The notes beneath the pieces were generated by a model that was given only the letters and a program-made list of their open reading frames with translations, made no database searches and was not told the DNA's origin. 64,000 bases of DNA, taken from Golubevia sp. BC0850. Lineage: Eukaryota > Basidiomycota > Exobasidiomycetes > Golubeviales > Golubeviaceae. The DNA lies in assembly GCA_012976225.1 (NCBI GenBank), contig JAAVVG010000003.1:620001-684000 (forward strand), written 5' to 3'. The translations under genes were made by a program, and so were the position numbers. Shown piece after piece: positions 45,646-59,220 of this stretch (positions within the stretch are counted from its first letter, which is position 1; each line of letters opens with the position of its first letter).

Positions 45646-48600
45646 ATGGCTGGTACGCGCCTGCACCAGACCCCATCCACCAGCAACCAAGCTTCTTCTT
45701 CTCTTCGAACCAGCCATCCAAGTCAGGTTAAGAACAATAGTCCATTAATTCAGACACCAAGTCCAACTCTAGACAATTCAGAGCAATCAGCATCTGTCAC
45801 TGGAAGGTTCCCCATAAGGTTCAAGCGATCTTCTTCTCTGATCAAGCATCCAAGCAGCCATCCACCTCCAATCCAACCTGAAAATCCTTCTCCACCAAGA
45901 GTTCAAGTTGAAGTTTACGGTAACGCTAGTATAGAAACTTCTCCTCTACTTCCAGAACCTGTCACTGCTCCAACTTCACCACTCTTGGAACCAACCACCG
46001 GTCCTCCACCAAGTACTACCACTGCCAATCCTACCAACCTCGTCAGACCCGCTCATCCGTACGGTGTCTGGGATCAAGCAAGAAGAGAACCTACAAGTCT
46101 GCCACCACCTCCAAGGTCTCCTTCAGGTTCAGCAGGCAGAAAGCGAGCAGAGCAATTACGCAAAGCAGCTTCCTCACCTTTCATCTCCGATCTCGACTTG
46201 GATCTAGTTGGATACGCAAATCAGCCTCCAGTCAAATCGAGACCTTTCAGATCAGCCAGTGTAGACGCATCCAACAAGAACGCTAGCAACAAGCACTTTA
46301 GGTGGAACAGCTCAGCTTCTGGAAGAAATTGGGATTTAGCAGAGCAATTCAATTCCATCGGTGAGACACTCGATCAGGGAAGAAGGAATTCTGGGGTAAA
46401 CAAAGGAAAGGATAAGGAGAATAGTCAGAGCACTTTTGGTCAATCTGGTAGAAACAAGAAGAGGAGTTCTTTGATCGGAAATCAATCTTCAGCTACTTCA
46501 ACCAAGAGGGACAGTATCAGGCTCTCGAATTCTTCTTCAGATAAGAGATTATCCGCTTTCTTCTCCAGGAAGAAGCAACCTCAATCGTCTTCTACAGAGC
46601 AATCTCATTTCAGATATCCAACCAATTCTAGTCAGACATCAACTCAAAGAAGGTTCAGCTCTCTCATCTCTTCAGTTCAAACCTCAAGAGCCTCCATCCT
46701 CTCTCCTTCAGACAAGCCAACAACCAGAACCTTGTCTTCTTTCTTTCGACCTGCCAAGTCTCAAGTTCAGTCTTCTTCTGCTCCATTTAATTCAAGCTTC
46801 ATCGATCGCTCTGAAGGACCGTCACTGCCGTCCTCTTCCACTCCTGGTTCCCGCTTCTCTCTCAACCCAAGAACGCGTGCCTCAGCCTCCACCAATTCAA
46901 CCAGTCAAGAGCCAAGCAGTGAAAGTGCTTCTACCGTCGTTCCTGCCTCAACCTCTAGAATCTCTCGAACTTTATCTAAACTAGCGCCTCGCGGTTCAAA
47001 GTTACGATCTCGTCGAGATACAGGGTCAGATCAAGTAGCTCCATCTTCTTCAACTTCAGTCTCACGACCAAATAAGCTCAAAGATCAAGCTAGCGACCAC
47101 TCCTTCGAACTCGTCGATCTAGAACCTGAAGAGAAGCGACTCGCAGATCCACCTCAATCTACGATCACTCCAATCACAGCTAGTAGTGCCACACCTCGTG
47201 CCACCAGGTTCTCTGATCCAGGATCCAACGCTCATCTCAGAGCCACAGCCCAGAAGCAGCAAGAGGAGGAAACCGCCTCAACTTCCAAAAAACGTCCAAG
47301 ACCTCATACCGAACCTTGTGGGCAGAACTGTTCAGATCGTGAAGGAAGTGGCAGCGGAGAATCATCCAATTCTTTCGGAAGGACAACTCAACTAGTCTCA
47401 GCAACAACCAACCGAATGAGCAGCATGTCGACTAGTACTAGCAGCGTCTCAAGACGCGCTTCCCTCTCTCAGAGCAGCTCTGGTAGATCTCCAAGTGCAG
47501 GAATAGGCGGATCTCTGTTCTCCAACATTCCAACCTCTAGACCAAGAAGAGGCTCAGCTGCTGCCTCTACTGCCACCACTGTCAGCAATCAACGAGGAGC
47601 CACTCCAAGTTCTCAAAGAGGAGGAGCCACTTCAGGACTTCCTCGATCCATTCGTTCGGCGGACGGAGAAATGGGGAAACCTTTCGGAATCTCTTTTGCG
47701 GAAGCTGAGCAGAAGCCAGTAGCTTCCTCTCGAACTTCTATCGTCAATCACACCCACGCCATGAACAACTCAACACCAATAGAACGATCCCACCAAGCTT
47801 CTGGCAACACTTCAACAACTGGAACTCCAGGATCGAGAAGGACAGCCGTCAGTCTTATCAATACTAGAGATCCTCGATTCCCAGACAAGACCGAGAGGAA
47901 AAGGACGGAGAGCGAGAGTAGAGCCGAGAAAGCTAACAAGATCGAGGAAAGCTCGATTGAAAGTGATAGCCAGTGAGTGAAGTCGAATTGAAGAAGAGTC
48001 AGACTCGCTTTTGATGGCGTCGACTGACCTTTCTCCCTTTGCTTCTCTTTCTTTTCAGGCGTGGCTTGCCTGCTCCCTCGCCTCGTGGTGGAACCTTTGC
48101 TAACAGTCTGCGAAGGCTGATGAGAAAGCCTAGCGCTCGTCGAAGCAAAAGCGGAACTTTTAGCTCTCTGCCCGTTCCCTCAAGTTCAATTCCAGTCAGA
48201 GCTGCAAACGGAACCACTCCTTCCCGTACTCCAATAGACTCTCACGCTGACGAGTTCGGTAATTTAGATCCTCTCACTCCAAAGAGAGAGAACGCCTCGC
48301 TACCTGCCACTTCACCTGCGAAAAGTGTAAAGTCTCGAGGAAGAGAGATTGAAAAGAGTCCTTCCAGATCTTCTAGAATTCTTTCTCCCTTCCGAGCTAG
48401 GGACAACCCATCAGAAACCTCTTCCAAGATCAAAAGCAACGGAAAAGGAAAGCAGAAGTCCAAGTCAATTCCTGCGCCGACGAACGAATCAGAGAGGGAG
48501 AGAAATGGAATCGCCGACGCTTTCGAGGATGATATCTGGCAAAGCAATGGTCTTGAAAAGAAGGAGATGGAATACGAAGAGACAGATACGGAAACCGAAC

Positions 48601-51600
48601 TTCCTCACCTTTGGGACTCTTCAAGAACTGGAGAATCGGAAAACAGAGTCGGTCTTGGTGAAGGACCGCTTCTTCGTCAGAGAAATGAGACTGCCGATGC
48701 GAATCAAGATGCTAGTCTTACTGCTCAACAGTCGTCTGTTCGATCAGCCACCTCTCCGTCTCGAGGTCCTTTCGGATCCCTCCGATCTGGAGGCGACCGA
48801 TCCCTCACTCTTCAAGCTCTGTCTCCAACTACAACTCGTTTAGGTCAAGGTCTCGCAAGTCCGATTTACCACACTCCTACTCAGCATCGAAGTCCCACCT
48901 CAACGCCGACCAGAGGCAAAGAGTACAACGGGGAGAGACGAGGCAGCTTGGCGAGCGGTCTGTCTGAAGAAGCTGGAATGGGAGTCGCTTTGACATTAGG
49001 CCAAGATAGTACTTCTCAACTAGGTGAGTTTTTTTGCGATGTTCCCCAAACAGTTCTCTCTGTCGAGAGCTTGGCTGACCTCATTCCTTCTCATTCTTAT
49101 CTCTCTTTCCACAGATCTGAATGCAAGTCGATCTCGTCCTCTCTCCACAGTTCCTTCCCCTCAGAACAATTCCATTCCTAACATCTGGAGAGGAAGCGGA
49201 AGCGGAAGCGGAGGAGCCTCCAGCATGGCTCGAGTTCTCTCTGCGCCAACGCATTCGTTCCAAGCAGCTGACGAGAGCGGAATCCTAGATCCGGAGACGG
49301 AGTTTGGTCATCCTCACTCTCGCTTCAACACTTCCACTACGGAAAACAGCGTCAGTGGATCTTCCTTCGTCACAGCACCTTCTCAAGATACTCCTTCTAG
49401 CATGCCGGTCCCTCTTCCAGAACTCGACCCCAGAATCGAGTTCCCCACGATCTCCGATCCATCGCTGGAGGAGAGAAGCAGAACTTCCTTCAAGAAACGC
49501 TCTCAGGCCCGTCTAACAACCTCTCTGGATCTTCCCTCACGAGAAGACGCTCGGGCTGGAACTGCAAGTCCACTCTCAAACCTGATGGTCTCTCTGGATC
49601 AGATGCAAAAGAGTGGACATCGTTCAAAGACCCTCGACTCTGCTCCTAGCTCTCAAGAACGTCGATTAGATGCAACCCCCGCTATCGCTGGTGGTCCAGC
49701 TACCCCTTCTAGAGCTCTCTCTGCTCATTCTGGAAGAGACTCTCTAGCCGTCACTCCGGCCTGGACAACGATTTCTTCTCTATCCGCTTCTCCTCCCTCA
49801 GCTTCTCAACGCAAGAGACACACTTTCGGAGGAAGCGAACATGGAGGAAGTGGCGAGCAGCACTGGCGAGGAGAGCTGGCCGATGTCTCTGTGCCTCATT
49901 CCAACTTCTCTTCTTCACGATCGCATGCTCGTGACAGCTCTCGAAGTGTAGACCTTTCAGAAATCGAAAGCAACGTTGCAGCAGTCGAACAAGCTCTACG
50001 CCAACACACCGTCTCAGGAAGTTTCGATCCATCTTCAGTTCGAAGGCGCTTCACTCCCTCAGAAGCTACTCACGCTGCCGCCAACAGCAACAGTAGTGCT
50101 CCTCACAACAGCCTCGTCAGCTCTCCGGATGAGCAAGCCCCTTCGATGATCCACCAGTCTTCGTTCCAGAGCACTCCTAGCCGAGTTGTTCTCCCGCCGG
50201 GTTCTCACCGAGAGATCGAAGCAGCTGTCACTCAAGTCAGAAGAGCCATTAGCTCCTCTCAACTCCAGCGCGAGAAGGAAACGGCGGAAAGAGAAGCTCA
50301 ATCTAGCAATGGCATCGTCAATCGTGGATCAAATGATGTCTCAGAGCAGCAGCTCAACGCTGACGGGTCAATTGCAAGAGAGACCACGCCGGCAAGAGCT
50401 GCTAGAGTGAGAGGAGTCTCGATGAGGGAGGTTGAAGACGCTTACAAGCGAATGACAGAAGTCGTATCTGCTGCTGCTGGTCTCACTCCTTCCCCTGCCG
50501 TGGACAGAGGGGTCTTCAGCATCCCGACCGATGCTCACCCTCGTAGACGAAGCACCCAAGCTGCTCCAGCTCCACGTCAGCTCTTCAACATTTCTTCAGA
50601 AGACTCGAGAGAGAGAGAACGAACCAGAAGCGCGGGAGCCATTTCCCTGCCCTCTAGGCCGGGCAAAGCAATTCCTGGAAGATTCAGACACGGCTACTCT
50701 CGATCTGGTTCTGGGGTTCCATCTGTCGCGTCTCTCATGGGCATGCCTGCTTCTCACTCAGCGGAATCGACCACTACGCATCTTCGAGGGCGTTCCAGCA
50801 GCACCAGCATGGGGTCGAAGCGCGCTGCTTCAGAGTCTCCTGTTCGTCCTCAAAGACATATGGCCCACCAGCCTGCAGAGCTGGCCAAGGAACTTCAGTT
50901 CGCCTTAAGAGCAGCCTCAAGACCTTCAGAACACTCGGAGCGAAGGTCAGCGTCGCCCTCGCCACCTCCCGCGCCTCTCCTTCTACGTACCTCGGTCTCT
51001 GGTCCACCTCCTACGCAGCAAAATGGTCAACGGACAAGCATGGAGACAGCTGGAGGTGGTTCAGGTCACTCCCGCTCTGTCTCTGGCGGAGCTGGAGGAA
51101 CCTCGCCATCTGCCACTGCTAAGACTCAAGGAACTCCTCGTTCCCTGGCCACCGATAGAGGCAACCTTCGCAACAGCTCTGAATGGGAAGATCATGCGGC
51201 AGTTGAGCAATCTCATCGTCGAACTGGAAGCCGAGTCAACGAAGCTGATGCAGCTAGGACGAGGAGACAAAGCATGGGATTGGAGGGCTCCACCTCTGGA
51301 TTCGAAGCTCGCCCTCTCACCCTCAACAATCACTCTCAACCGCGCAAGACCAACACCATAGATGAGAGGTTCGGAAGCAGATCTCACTTCAATGGGCAAT
51401 CTGACTCAATGAGATCTGCTAACTCTCGTCGATCCCCTACTCCTCTGGCGCCTTATCGAGAGAGCAATAGCATGCAGGATTGGGCTTCAGCTACAGCATT
51501 GGCGCCACGTCCTGTGAGCCGTTCAAGTGCTGGAGCAGGACCTTACGGAGCTGCTTCTCGCTTCTCCAAGAGGCAGAGCATGGGCGGATACGACAGCTCT

Positions 51601-52997
51601 CGCTCTCACACTTTAGGAAGAGAGCCTTCCGAAGCAGAGACTGCTGCCTCTGAATCTCAACGACGTCATGAACTAGAACGTGATTCTCTCCTGGACTCTC
51701 TCCAAAAACTCAGACAGAGTCTCGACGACGCTCGATCTCAACTCCATGACGAGGTCACTCGAACTTTGGAGCTGAATAGAGAACTTCAACGTCGAGAGGC
51801 AAGAGAAGCACAGTTTCAAGAGCAGCAAGCCGAGTACGAGAATCGAATCCAGGAGTATCAATCTCAGCTCGAAGATTCCGTTCTTGAGCGTCACCAGCTA
51901 ATTGAGGAGGTTCAAAATCTACGTAACCAGCTAGCTCGAAAGTCAACAGATCACAATGGCAGAGACATGGATACGAGCTCTGAGCTGGACTACCCTCGAA
52001 GCCTCGACTTTGGAACTAGTACCGACGATTCTCCTCAGCGAAATGTTCCCGTTCAACCCCTCACTCGCCGTGCTCTTGGCTCAACTTCTCAACAAGGTTC
52101 CAGACCTACTTCCGGAGGATCTGGAGCTGGGGCGAGCTCCAGAGCTAATGCCTCGACTCGACCTGGTTCTGGAGGAGACTCGTCTCATTATCCACAGTGT
52201 TATCCTTCTGCGTTGGGCTTCCAAGCTCGAGGTCGTGAGCCGGAATGGAACGAAGAGGAGCGGTCCCCGGAAGAGAGAAGAAGAGAATCAAGCTCTGAAG
52301 AGGAGAGCTTAGGCGGTGGAATCATGACCAAGTGGAGTCAAGATCAAGCAGAAATGGAAGGTCTCAGAAGGTCGATGGAGGAAGGAGACTTGATGCAAGA
52401 GCCTCTTCCCTTGATGGACGATGTTGACGACGCCTATGATGATGAGCAAGATGCTGGATCCATCCCAGACGAAGAGGCTTCTTCTAGCCACCCGACGCCC
52501 CCTCCATCTCGAATTCCCACCTCGCCGTCTCGGATTCCTACCTCACCTTCAGGAATTTCAAGCATGATCCAGTCTAGCACCAGCAGAAGCACTATCGGTG
52601 GATCAAGAAGAGTTCCAAGTGCCTTGCCCTCCAATCCAAGCATTCAATCCAGAATGGGTCATCGCTACTCGACAAGTGGGATTCCTCAAAGCACTTCTAG
52701 GATTCTTTCCGCTGCCACGTCTACTAGTGCTGGGGGTTCCAGCTTCACCGCTCCAAGCGCTCAAAGCGAAAGTCCAATCGGATCGTACATTCATCGCTTC
52801 AACGGCAAAGAGGGATTTTGGGATGAACGAAGGCCAGCTGGTAAGTTCAAGAATCGCCCTCTCCTTCCTTTGCCCCCTCCTCGCAATGGCTAACCTCATT
52901 CTCCTTTCCATCTTCAGGATACTCTGCCACTCAAATGCCGAATCATCTTTCTGAAATGCTCTCTGACGATGATGATTCCCGCGAACTTGCTCAATGA
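45646..52997 (+). CDS. Very large Ser-rich disordered protein with one C-terminal coiled coil
   Basis: Exons 45646-47972, 48059-49023, 49115-52840 and 52918-52997 give 2365 residues. Almost the whole protein is low-complexity (Ser, Arg, Thr, Pro, Gln) with many Ser/Thr-Pro sites. Near 51650-51950 is one clear coiled coil of about 95 residues (DSLLDSLQKLRQSLDDARSQ and onward). The C-terminus is acidic with repeated SRIPTSPSRIPTSPS-like (SxIP) motifs; SxIP flanked by basic/Ser/Pro residues is the EB1-binding microtubule-tip signal. This makes a cytoskeletal, septal or spindle-pole role plausible, but it is inference. The final residues are SDDDDSRELAQ. I recognise no catalytic domain. The in-frame ATG at 45646 begins MAGTRLHQTP. 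Confidence 0.8.
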
Positions 52998-53384
52998 TGC
53001 ATAATCACTGTTTCACTCCACTTCAGCATTTCTCTTCAACACATTTACACCCCTTGAGATGTACAAAGCTCGTAATGTCTATACAAGCCTAGAATTGCAC
53101 CTTCCATCAAAGCTTTCTCTATTGTTTCGGCCCTGCGCTTTTTTGCTTCTCGGATTTGCTTCTTATTCTTATTGTATCCCTCCCTCCTGCTCTGCTCTTC
53201 ACTTTCCCCCTTTCCTCTAATCAACGAATCGATGATCAAAATGTCTCTCAAGATGTCTTTACGACTTGGCAAATTAACAACAATGAACAGCTTTTTTCTT
53301 CTGTGGATCTGATGAGAAAGTGTTTTGATTATTACATATTAAGGATACATGGCGTGAAGGAAAACTAAACAAATGTCGAAATCA
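52998..53384. other. Convergent spacer, large protein / TBC gene
   Basis: About 390 bp between two 3' ends. Nothing else is seen. Confidence 0.6.
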
Positions 53385-56300
53385 TTAATTCTTTCCAACA
53401 GTGTCACCGCTCGACTCCCTTCGTTCTTCGAACCCCGACTCGTTGTCCTCTCCCAATCCCAACTCTCGCTCGATCTCCTTGACTCGAACCTCTCTCAATT
53501 TAAGGATGTCCTCATACTTGATCTTCTCCTTCAACTCTCCACAAGCCATCTGAATAAGCCTGTCCACGGAGAAAAGTCTGGAAGTCATACTGTGAACTAG
53601 ACCGTAGAAAGCAGCTGGCGATTTGGTTGCTAGAAGGGCATCCTCGTTGATCTTCAAAATGGCGATGGCAATTCGGAATAGAATGGACATTCCTTCAACA
53701 AACAGGACGTCCCAAACTCGAAAGAGGGTCTGCAGGGAAGAAAGTATCGCTTCAAGTTAGTAAGAGTCGAATCGTGAACCTCTCGAGATTCCAGACATGT
53801 GAAATAAAACTCACCTCCACTGGCAAACAGTCCGTATAGAGACTCAAGAACCAGGCGAAAGTCACAGCCGGAAGATCTACTCCCAGATCCTCCATGTGAG
53901 AGGACAGTCGAGGCATCAACTTGTCCACCAAATCTATCAGCACTCTCTGGTCGGCTTGCGAGACCAGCAAGTGAGAGGTGTAGTACTCGGAAGGCAAGAT
54001 TTTCTGGGATAAGAGGTGAGGGAGTGGAGACACGTCAGAAGATTGAATCGAAAGCAGGAGAGGGTATCTCGAGCCGCGACCTTCTAACTTACCTCTATCA
54101 AGCACACCAGCACCCAGAAAGCTTCTTCTTCTGTCGCATGCGTGAGCAAAAGAGTGGCTGCCAGATTGTTCATGCCTGAAGAGAGGTTCCAGTAAAGAAG
54201 AGAGCGCTGCGTCAGTCACTTTGTTCTCGATCTCCAACCCTTCTCGGTCGGCAGTGGAGACGGCCTTTACTCACCTTGACAATAACCGCACTCTGGATTG
54301 TACCATGAGAAAGCTACTAAAAGTCTTCGTAGTTTTGCAACTCCAGGTCCATCTCCTCCGAAGTAGATGTTGGTCGGCATCGTTCGATGGACGTCGAGAT
54401 CGATTTGATTCGTGCAAGAATTGCTTTCTCCTTCGTGTTCTTTCAAGAGATCGAGATACTTTCCAGGTTCCATAGCCTCGTTCGCTCCAGAGCACTCTTG
54501 CCAGATTCGAGACCTGTAGATCAGAGGTACTCCAGATTGACAAAGGTTTAAGAACTCTTTCCAGTCGGACCTAGAGGACTTGGTAGAATGATCTCCCATT
54601 CGTGCGATTCCAACCAGCCCGGAAGACCAGCCCTCCTCTGGATCGTGAGCTTGATTGGGAGAGTCGGAATTGAGAGTTGATGCCTTCGAACCTTTCGGAG
54701 CTTCTTTGCTCTCTTTAGAGGCGATTGCCGCTTCCTTTTCCTTTCTTCTTTGCAGAAAAACATCCCAAAGAGCTTGCTGGTCAGCTTGCTGCTTGTCATG
54801 CATAGCCTGGAGTTGTCCAAGAAGAGATTTGACTGTTTGAGAGGCGGCTGAAAGAGCCTTCTTGTTCTCGCCATCCGCTGCTGAGGTAGTGGCAGACGAA
54901 ATGGAGGGAGTCGCTGTCGTGTTGGAAGCATCGGGAGCAGAGGTGCTGGATTTGGGTTTGCTTCTGGTCCGTTGGATACGTTTGGGATCGGAGAACGAAG
55001 GGGAGTTTTCAGACTTGGCAGAGGAGTCGTCCATCTGAATCGATCCGCCGGTCTCGCTGCCAGCGGAAGGAAGCGCGAAGTCCAGTTCCTGAGAAGGACT
55101 GGTGGGTCCAGAAGAGAATGAAGAGCAGAAGGCAGCACTCAGAGTTGATGGTTCTGCGAGAGGCTTGGAAGAGCCAACAGGCAGAAGACCACCAGTAGCG
55201 GACGACTTTTGAGAGGTTTGACTGGTCATTGAAGCAGCATCTGATTGAGCACGATTCCCGATACCAATAGAAGAATCTGCCGTCTTGATGGAAGCCGATC
55301 GTCTTGCTGCGCTTGCGCTCGATGGGCTGCTTCCCGGCTCGTCGCTCTCGGAAGCGCTGCCGTTCTCGTCGAGACTGATGTTCTCCTTTGGGATCCCGAT
55401 CCCGTCCTCGTCGTCCTCATCGACTCCTCTGGCTGTGACACCGACTCTGATTCCAGTGAGACATGCAGGGGCGCTGGTGGATTCTTTCCTTGCTTGTCGA
55501 AGGAGTTTGACGTCCTCTGGGTTATAGACAAACCCATATCGATCCGCCAAGTGTTGAGACGCATCCTCCTCCTTCGAGTCGACTGGTTCTGCTGAAGGAT
55601 AGGCTGGAGGCTGAACCAAGCCCTTGCCTCCGTAGACTTCGAATTCGTCTCCAGAGCTTTCCTCTCCTTCTGAGAGCGATCCCAATCTTCGTGCTCCAGA
55701 TTTGGTTTCTTTCTGACCTGAATTCTCATTTCTCTTGTTGTTTTGACGGGAGAAGAGAGCGAAAGTTGGAGGCTTTGTGTCTAGAGGACCCATCGATTCT
55801 AGCTCAACAGAGATTGGAGCAGCCTTTGGTGTTTGAACCGGCACCGAGCTCTCCTCTCCTTTCCCGATGCTCCTGTCTAGCTTGGAGCTGCCAGCTACAC
55901 TCTTGACGGAGGGAGATGAGTAGGAGTAGAGATGAGGAAGCCGCGTAACGTTCGGCTGAATCGTTCCAGTTGAAGCAGAGGAATCCTTGTAGCGACCAAA
56001 AGCTCTGCCCAGAGTTGCAGCGGTGGCTGCTGTGGTCAAAGAAGACTTGCGAGAAGTCCTTTCTGGAACTGGGGCGTTGGCAGTGGAGGTCGAATCTGGC
56101 TGATCCTCTACGTGCGTTTCCAGAGTACTCGTGGGAGTACTGACTCCAGAAGAGACCTTCCTCAAAGACGAGGCAGCATCCTTTGACTCCTTCACTCTCT
56201 TGGAAGGAATCTCATCGATTACCTTCCCTTCCTCGCGCGCTCTTCCGACTAGAGATAGAGCCAGCGTAGCTACGAGATCGCCAGTTCTCTTTCCGCTGTC

Positions 56301-59048
56301 AGAGACGATTGAGGTGGGATCCGAAGTCATGATCCTTGTAGCCAGAAATATGGCTTTGAAATGAGGAGGTTTGGGGAGAGAGCCAGTCGAAGTCGATGCA
56401 CCAGAAGGTCCTGCAGAGCTCACTCCCAATTGAGCTTGAAGTCGTTCCGTGACGGGGGACAGAGGAGGAGGAGTCCCGATCGCTTCATACAAAGCTGTCG
56501 AGATCTCTCGACCCGAGATAGTGTGAGATGCTGTCGGTCTTGAGCTTGGGACTTCGTCTCTATTCCTCTCGACTTCTGTATCAGATTGAAACTTGAGCGA
56601 AGGAGTCGACTCGTTGATATTGACCCTAGGCGACGTAGATCCACTCGTCGGTCTAGGAGAATTTGGGTCTAAAGTCGCAGAGGCTGAGGTGGAATCAGTG
56701 TGCCTCGATAGCTTGGAAGAGGCGTCTCCTACGTCGTGGGTGATAGAACTAGAAGTCGAGTTCTCGGTGCTGAAGTAGCTTGAGAGCGAAGGCTCTCTTT
56801 CAACAGCAGTGGGGGAGAGAAGAGGCGGAGTCGGTTTCATGTCTGGAGGATCCTGAGTTTCCCTGATTCCCTTGGGGATTGAGGGATTTACCTTTTTTCT
56901 CCTCCAAGCCAGAGATCCCAGCAAGCTCAATCCCCCAGTGCTTGGCTTGGCACCAGAATTCGAAGGAGTTGAGGATGTCTTTGAAGTTGAGCTGACCTTG
57001 GCGTCTGTGGCCTCAATTGAGATAGAAGAGGAAGTTGATCTAGACCGGCTTGGACTAGCAGTGTCGGTTGGACCATTTGGGTCGGGAGACATGTATCCAT
57101 CAGCTTCGACTTCTGCAGGACTTGTACTTTGAGTGATGGCTCTAGCTTTCCCAGCTCGCCCAGGCGTCGAAGTTGCTTTGCTGGATCCAACCTTCAGAGA
57201 ATCGGTGGCGACGTTGGAATTGGAAGCTCCCCAAGGTAGAAGTCCACTAGCCCAGCCACCCAGACCACCTGCACTCTTGTCAGTAGACGTGCTAGAGACA
57301 CTTTTCGACCTATGACGACTATCGTTGGAGGACGAGAAGGCTTCAGTTGGAAGGGATTTGGAGGAGGAGGAGTTCTGCTTCTTGAGACTTGAAGTCTGTT
57401 CTGGATCTGGACCTCGACCACTACGATCGCTCGAAGGTGGGTCGCTTGACTTCGCAGCGCTTTGGTGCGAGGAAGAATCTCTGGACCTAGTGGTTGAGAT
57501 GGATCTTGAGCCTGGAGAAGATGTCCCTTTCCTCCCGCTGACTGAATTGCTTGGAGTGACACTTCTACTTCGATTCCGACTGGAGGAGAAAGGCGGCGGG
57601 CTAGTCCCTAATCGATCCACTTGGTCGTTCCCAGAAACGTCGTCGAGCATCGCTTCTTGAAGACTGCTGAAAAGGTTCGAGTCCTCGTCCTCCCTTTCCT
57701 TTCCTTTCGTCCGACTGGGTGTTGCACCTCCATTGGATAGTGGCGTTCTAGACCTGGCCTTGAGCGGAGTAGCTTCTATCACTGGGGCACTGGCCCTTGT
57801 AAGAGCTCTCTTGATCTCTCCATCAGTGATTCCCCCTCTCTCTTTGCAAAGTCCTTTCAAAACTTCTTCCCTTGCGGCGCTCTTGTTTTGAAGAGTCCGT
57901 AGAGCAGATGAGCTTTCCGCTTCCGAGCTTGCTAGATCGTCTTGAAGAGAAGAACTGTCAGAGAGAGAGGTTGAAAGAGCTATCGAAGTAGACCTTAAGA
58001 GTGAGAATAGAGATGATAGATCGAATGAGGGATCTGTCTGAGGCTGCTCCGACTTTCTGGGCTCCAGAACGGACTTGGACAGCGCTCTAATTTCCAGATC
58101 AGACATCAGATGAAGAGAAGAAAGTAGATTTAAAGATGGCTTGAGTCCCTGAGAAAGTTGACCTCCCTCGTCGTCCATCGATTCATCCTCTTCGGATTCC
58201 CAGATAGGTTGATCCTGCCTGCTACTTGTGCTGGATCCTCCAAAAAGAGAACTGTTTTCTTCGAAGGGAGAAGGAGTCCCACCTCTGCTGATAGAGGGAG
58301 GAGCAGGAGAGAGAGTGGCATCTCTTGAAGAGCCATTCCTCCTTCTCGGAGTTTCATTTGCACTTGGAGTATCCCGGAAAGACCTAGCAGGGTTGCTGAC
58401 CTGTTGACCGAAGAGATGATTAGAGTTGAGGCTCCTGATTCTTGGAGATAAAGGAGCTGGAGACCTTGAAGACCTTGGAGTGAGAACTCCCTGAGGGAAA
58501 GTGTCACTTCTCTCTGATTCATCTTCCGACTCGACTTCTCTCTCCTTTCCCTTCCCCTTCCCGAAGACGTCGCCATCTGCTGGATCTTGGAAGTTGATCT
58601 CTGAGTCAAACAGACCCGAACCTTGTCCTTGAAACTGAGTCCATCTTCTCTTTCTTTTCTCATCAATCTGTAGATCCCTCTCTCTAGCTTCCTGCTTTTC
58701 CCTGAGCTGTTCGTGAGCTTCTACTTCAGCCCTCTCTAGCTTCTGAGTGAGACCTTTGAGATCGAAGTAATTTGGACGGGTTGCAGTTGGCGCTGGTTGA
58801 CGTAAAGAGGAGAAGCGGGTAGAGTTGGAGATTGGATTGGTTGAAGGGGTGGAGTTGCTAGTAGAAGAAGAGGGACTTGGAGAGGAAGATCGGAAGGAGG
58901 CCTTGAGGTTTGTGACAGAGTTGACTCCTAATAGAGGATGAGAAGAACCAGATTCTTCAAGCAGAGGATGGTGCGATTGGGATTGAGGAGTAGCAGTTGC
59001 ACTTGGAGTGACAACCTCTACTTGCTCTTGATCTTGTTGTTGCTCCAT
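53385..59048 (-). CDS. TBC-domain Rab GTPase-activating protein with a ~1450-residue disordered N-terminus
   Basis: The 1796-residue protein ends in a TBC domain. Both catalytic fingers are present: the arginine finger in IDLDVHRTMP and the glutamine finger in CGYCQGMNNLAATLL. The downstream motif DLPAVTFAWFLSLYTDCLPVE, then LFRVWDVLFVEG, confirms the domain, which speeds GTP hydrolysis by Rab proteins in membrane traffic. The long N-terminus is Ser/Pro-rich with no visible GRAM or PH domain. Sequence after the TBC domain is helical. Exons: 54275-59048, 54093-54175, 53815-54003 and 53385-53729, all in frame. The TBC layout resembles Gyp2/Mdr1 and TBC1D-type RabGAPs; the Rab target is unknown. 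An intron interrupts the catalytic Gln-Gly of YCQG. Confidence 0.93.
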
Positions 59049-59220
59049 CTATTCTCCTATCTCTAGCTATTGATATATGATATATCTTGTTATCTTGTCC
59101 AGCCTCTCCTGCCCCATCTAGTTGAAATGAGTGAAAGCACCTGCTTGATTGTGTGTTGGGGAGAGAGATGATGATCTCCGTTTCTCCCTCTCTCCCATCC
59201 CATCCCATCCTCAACTTCAA

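Noticed and set aside
49751-52911. Several open frames antisense to the giant disordered protein
   Set aside because: They are mirror frames of low-complexity Ser/Arg codons and have no independent support. The same applies to frames opposite SSK2, the acidic nuclear-like gene and the TBC gene.
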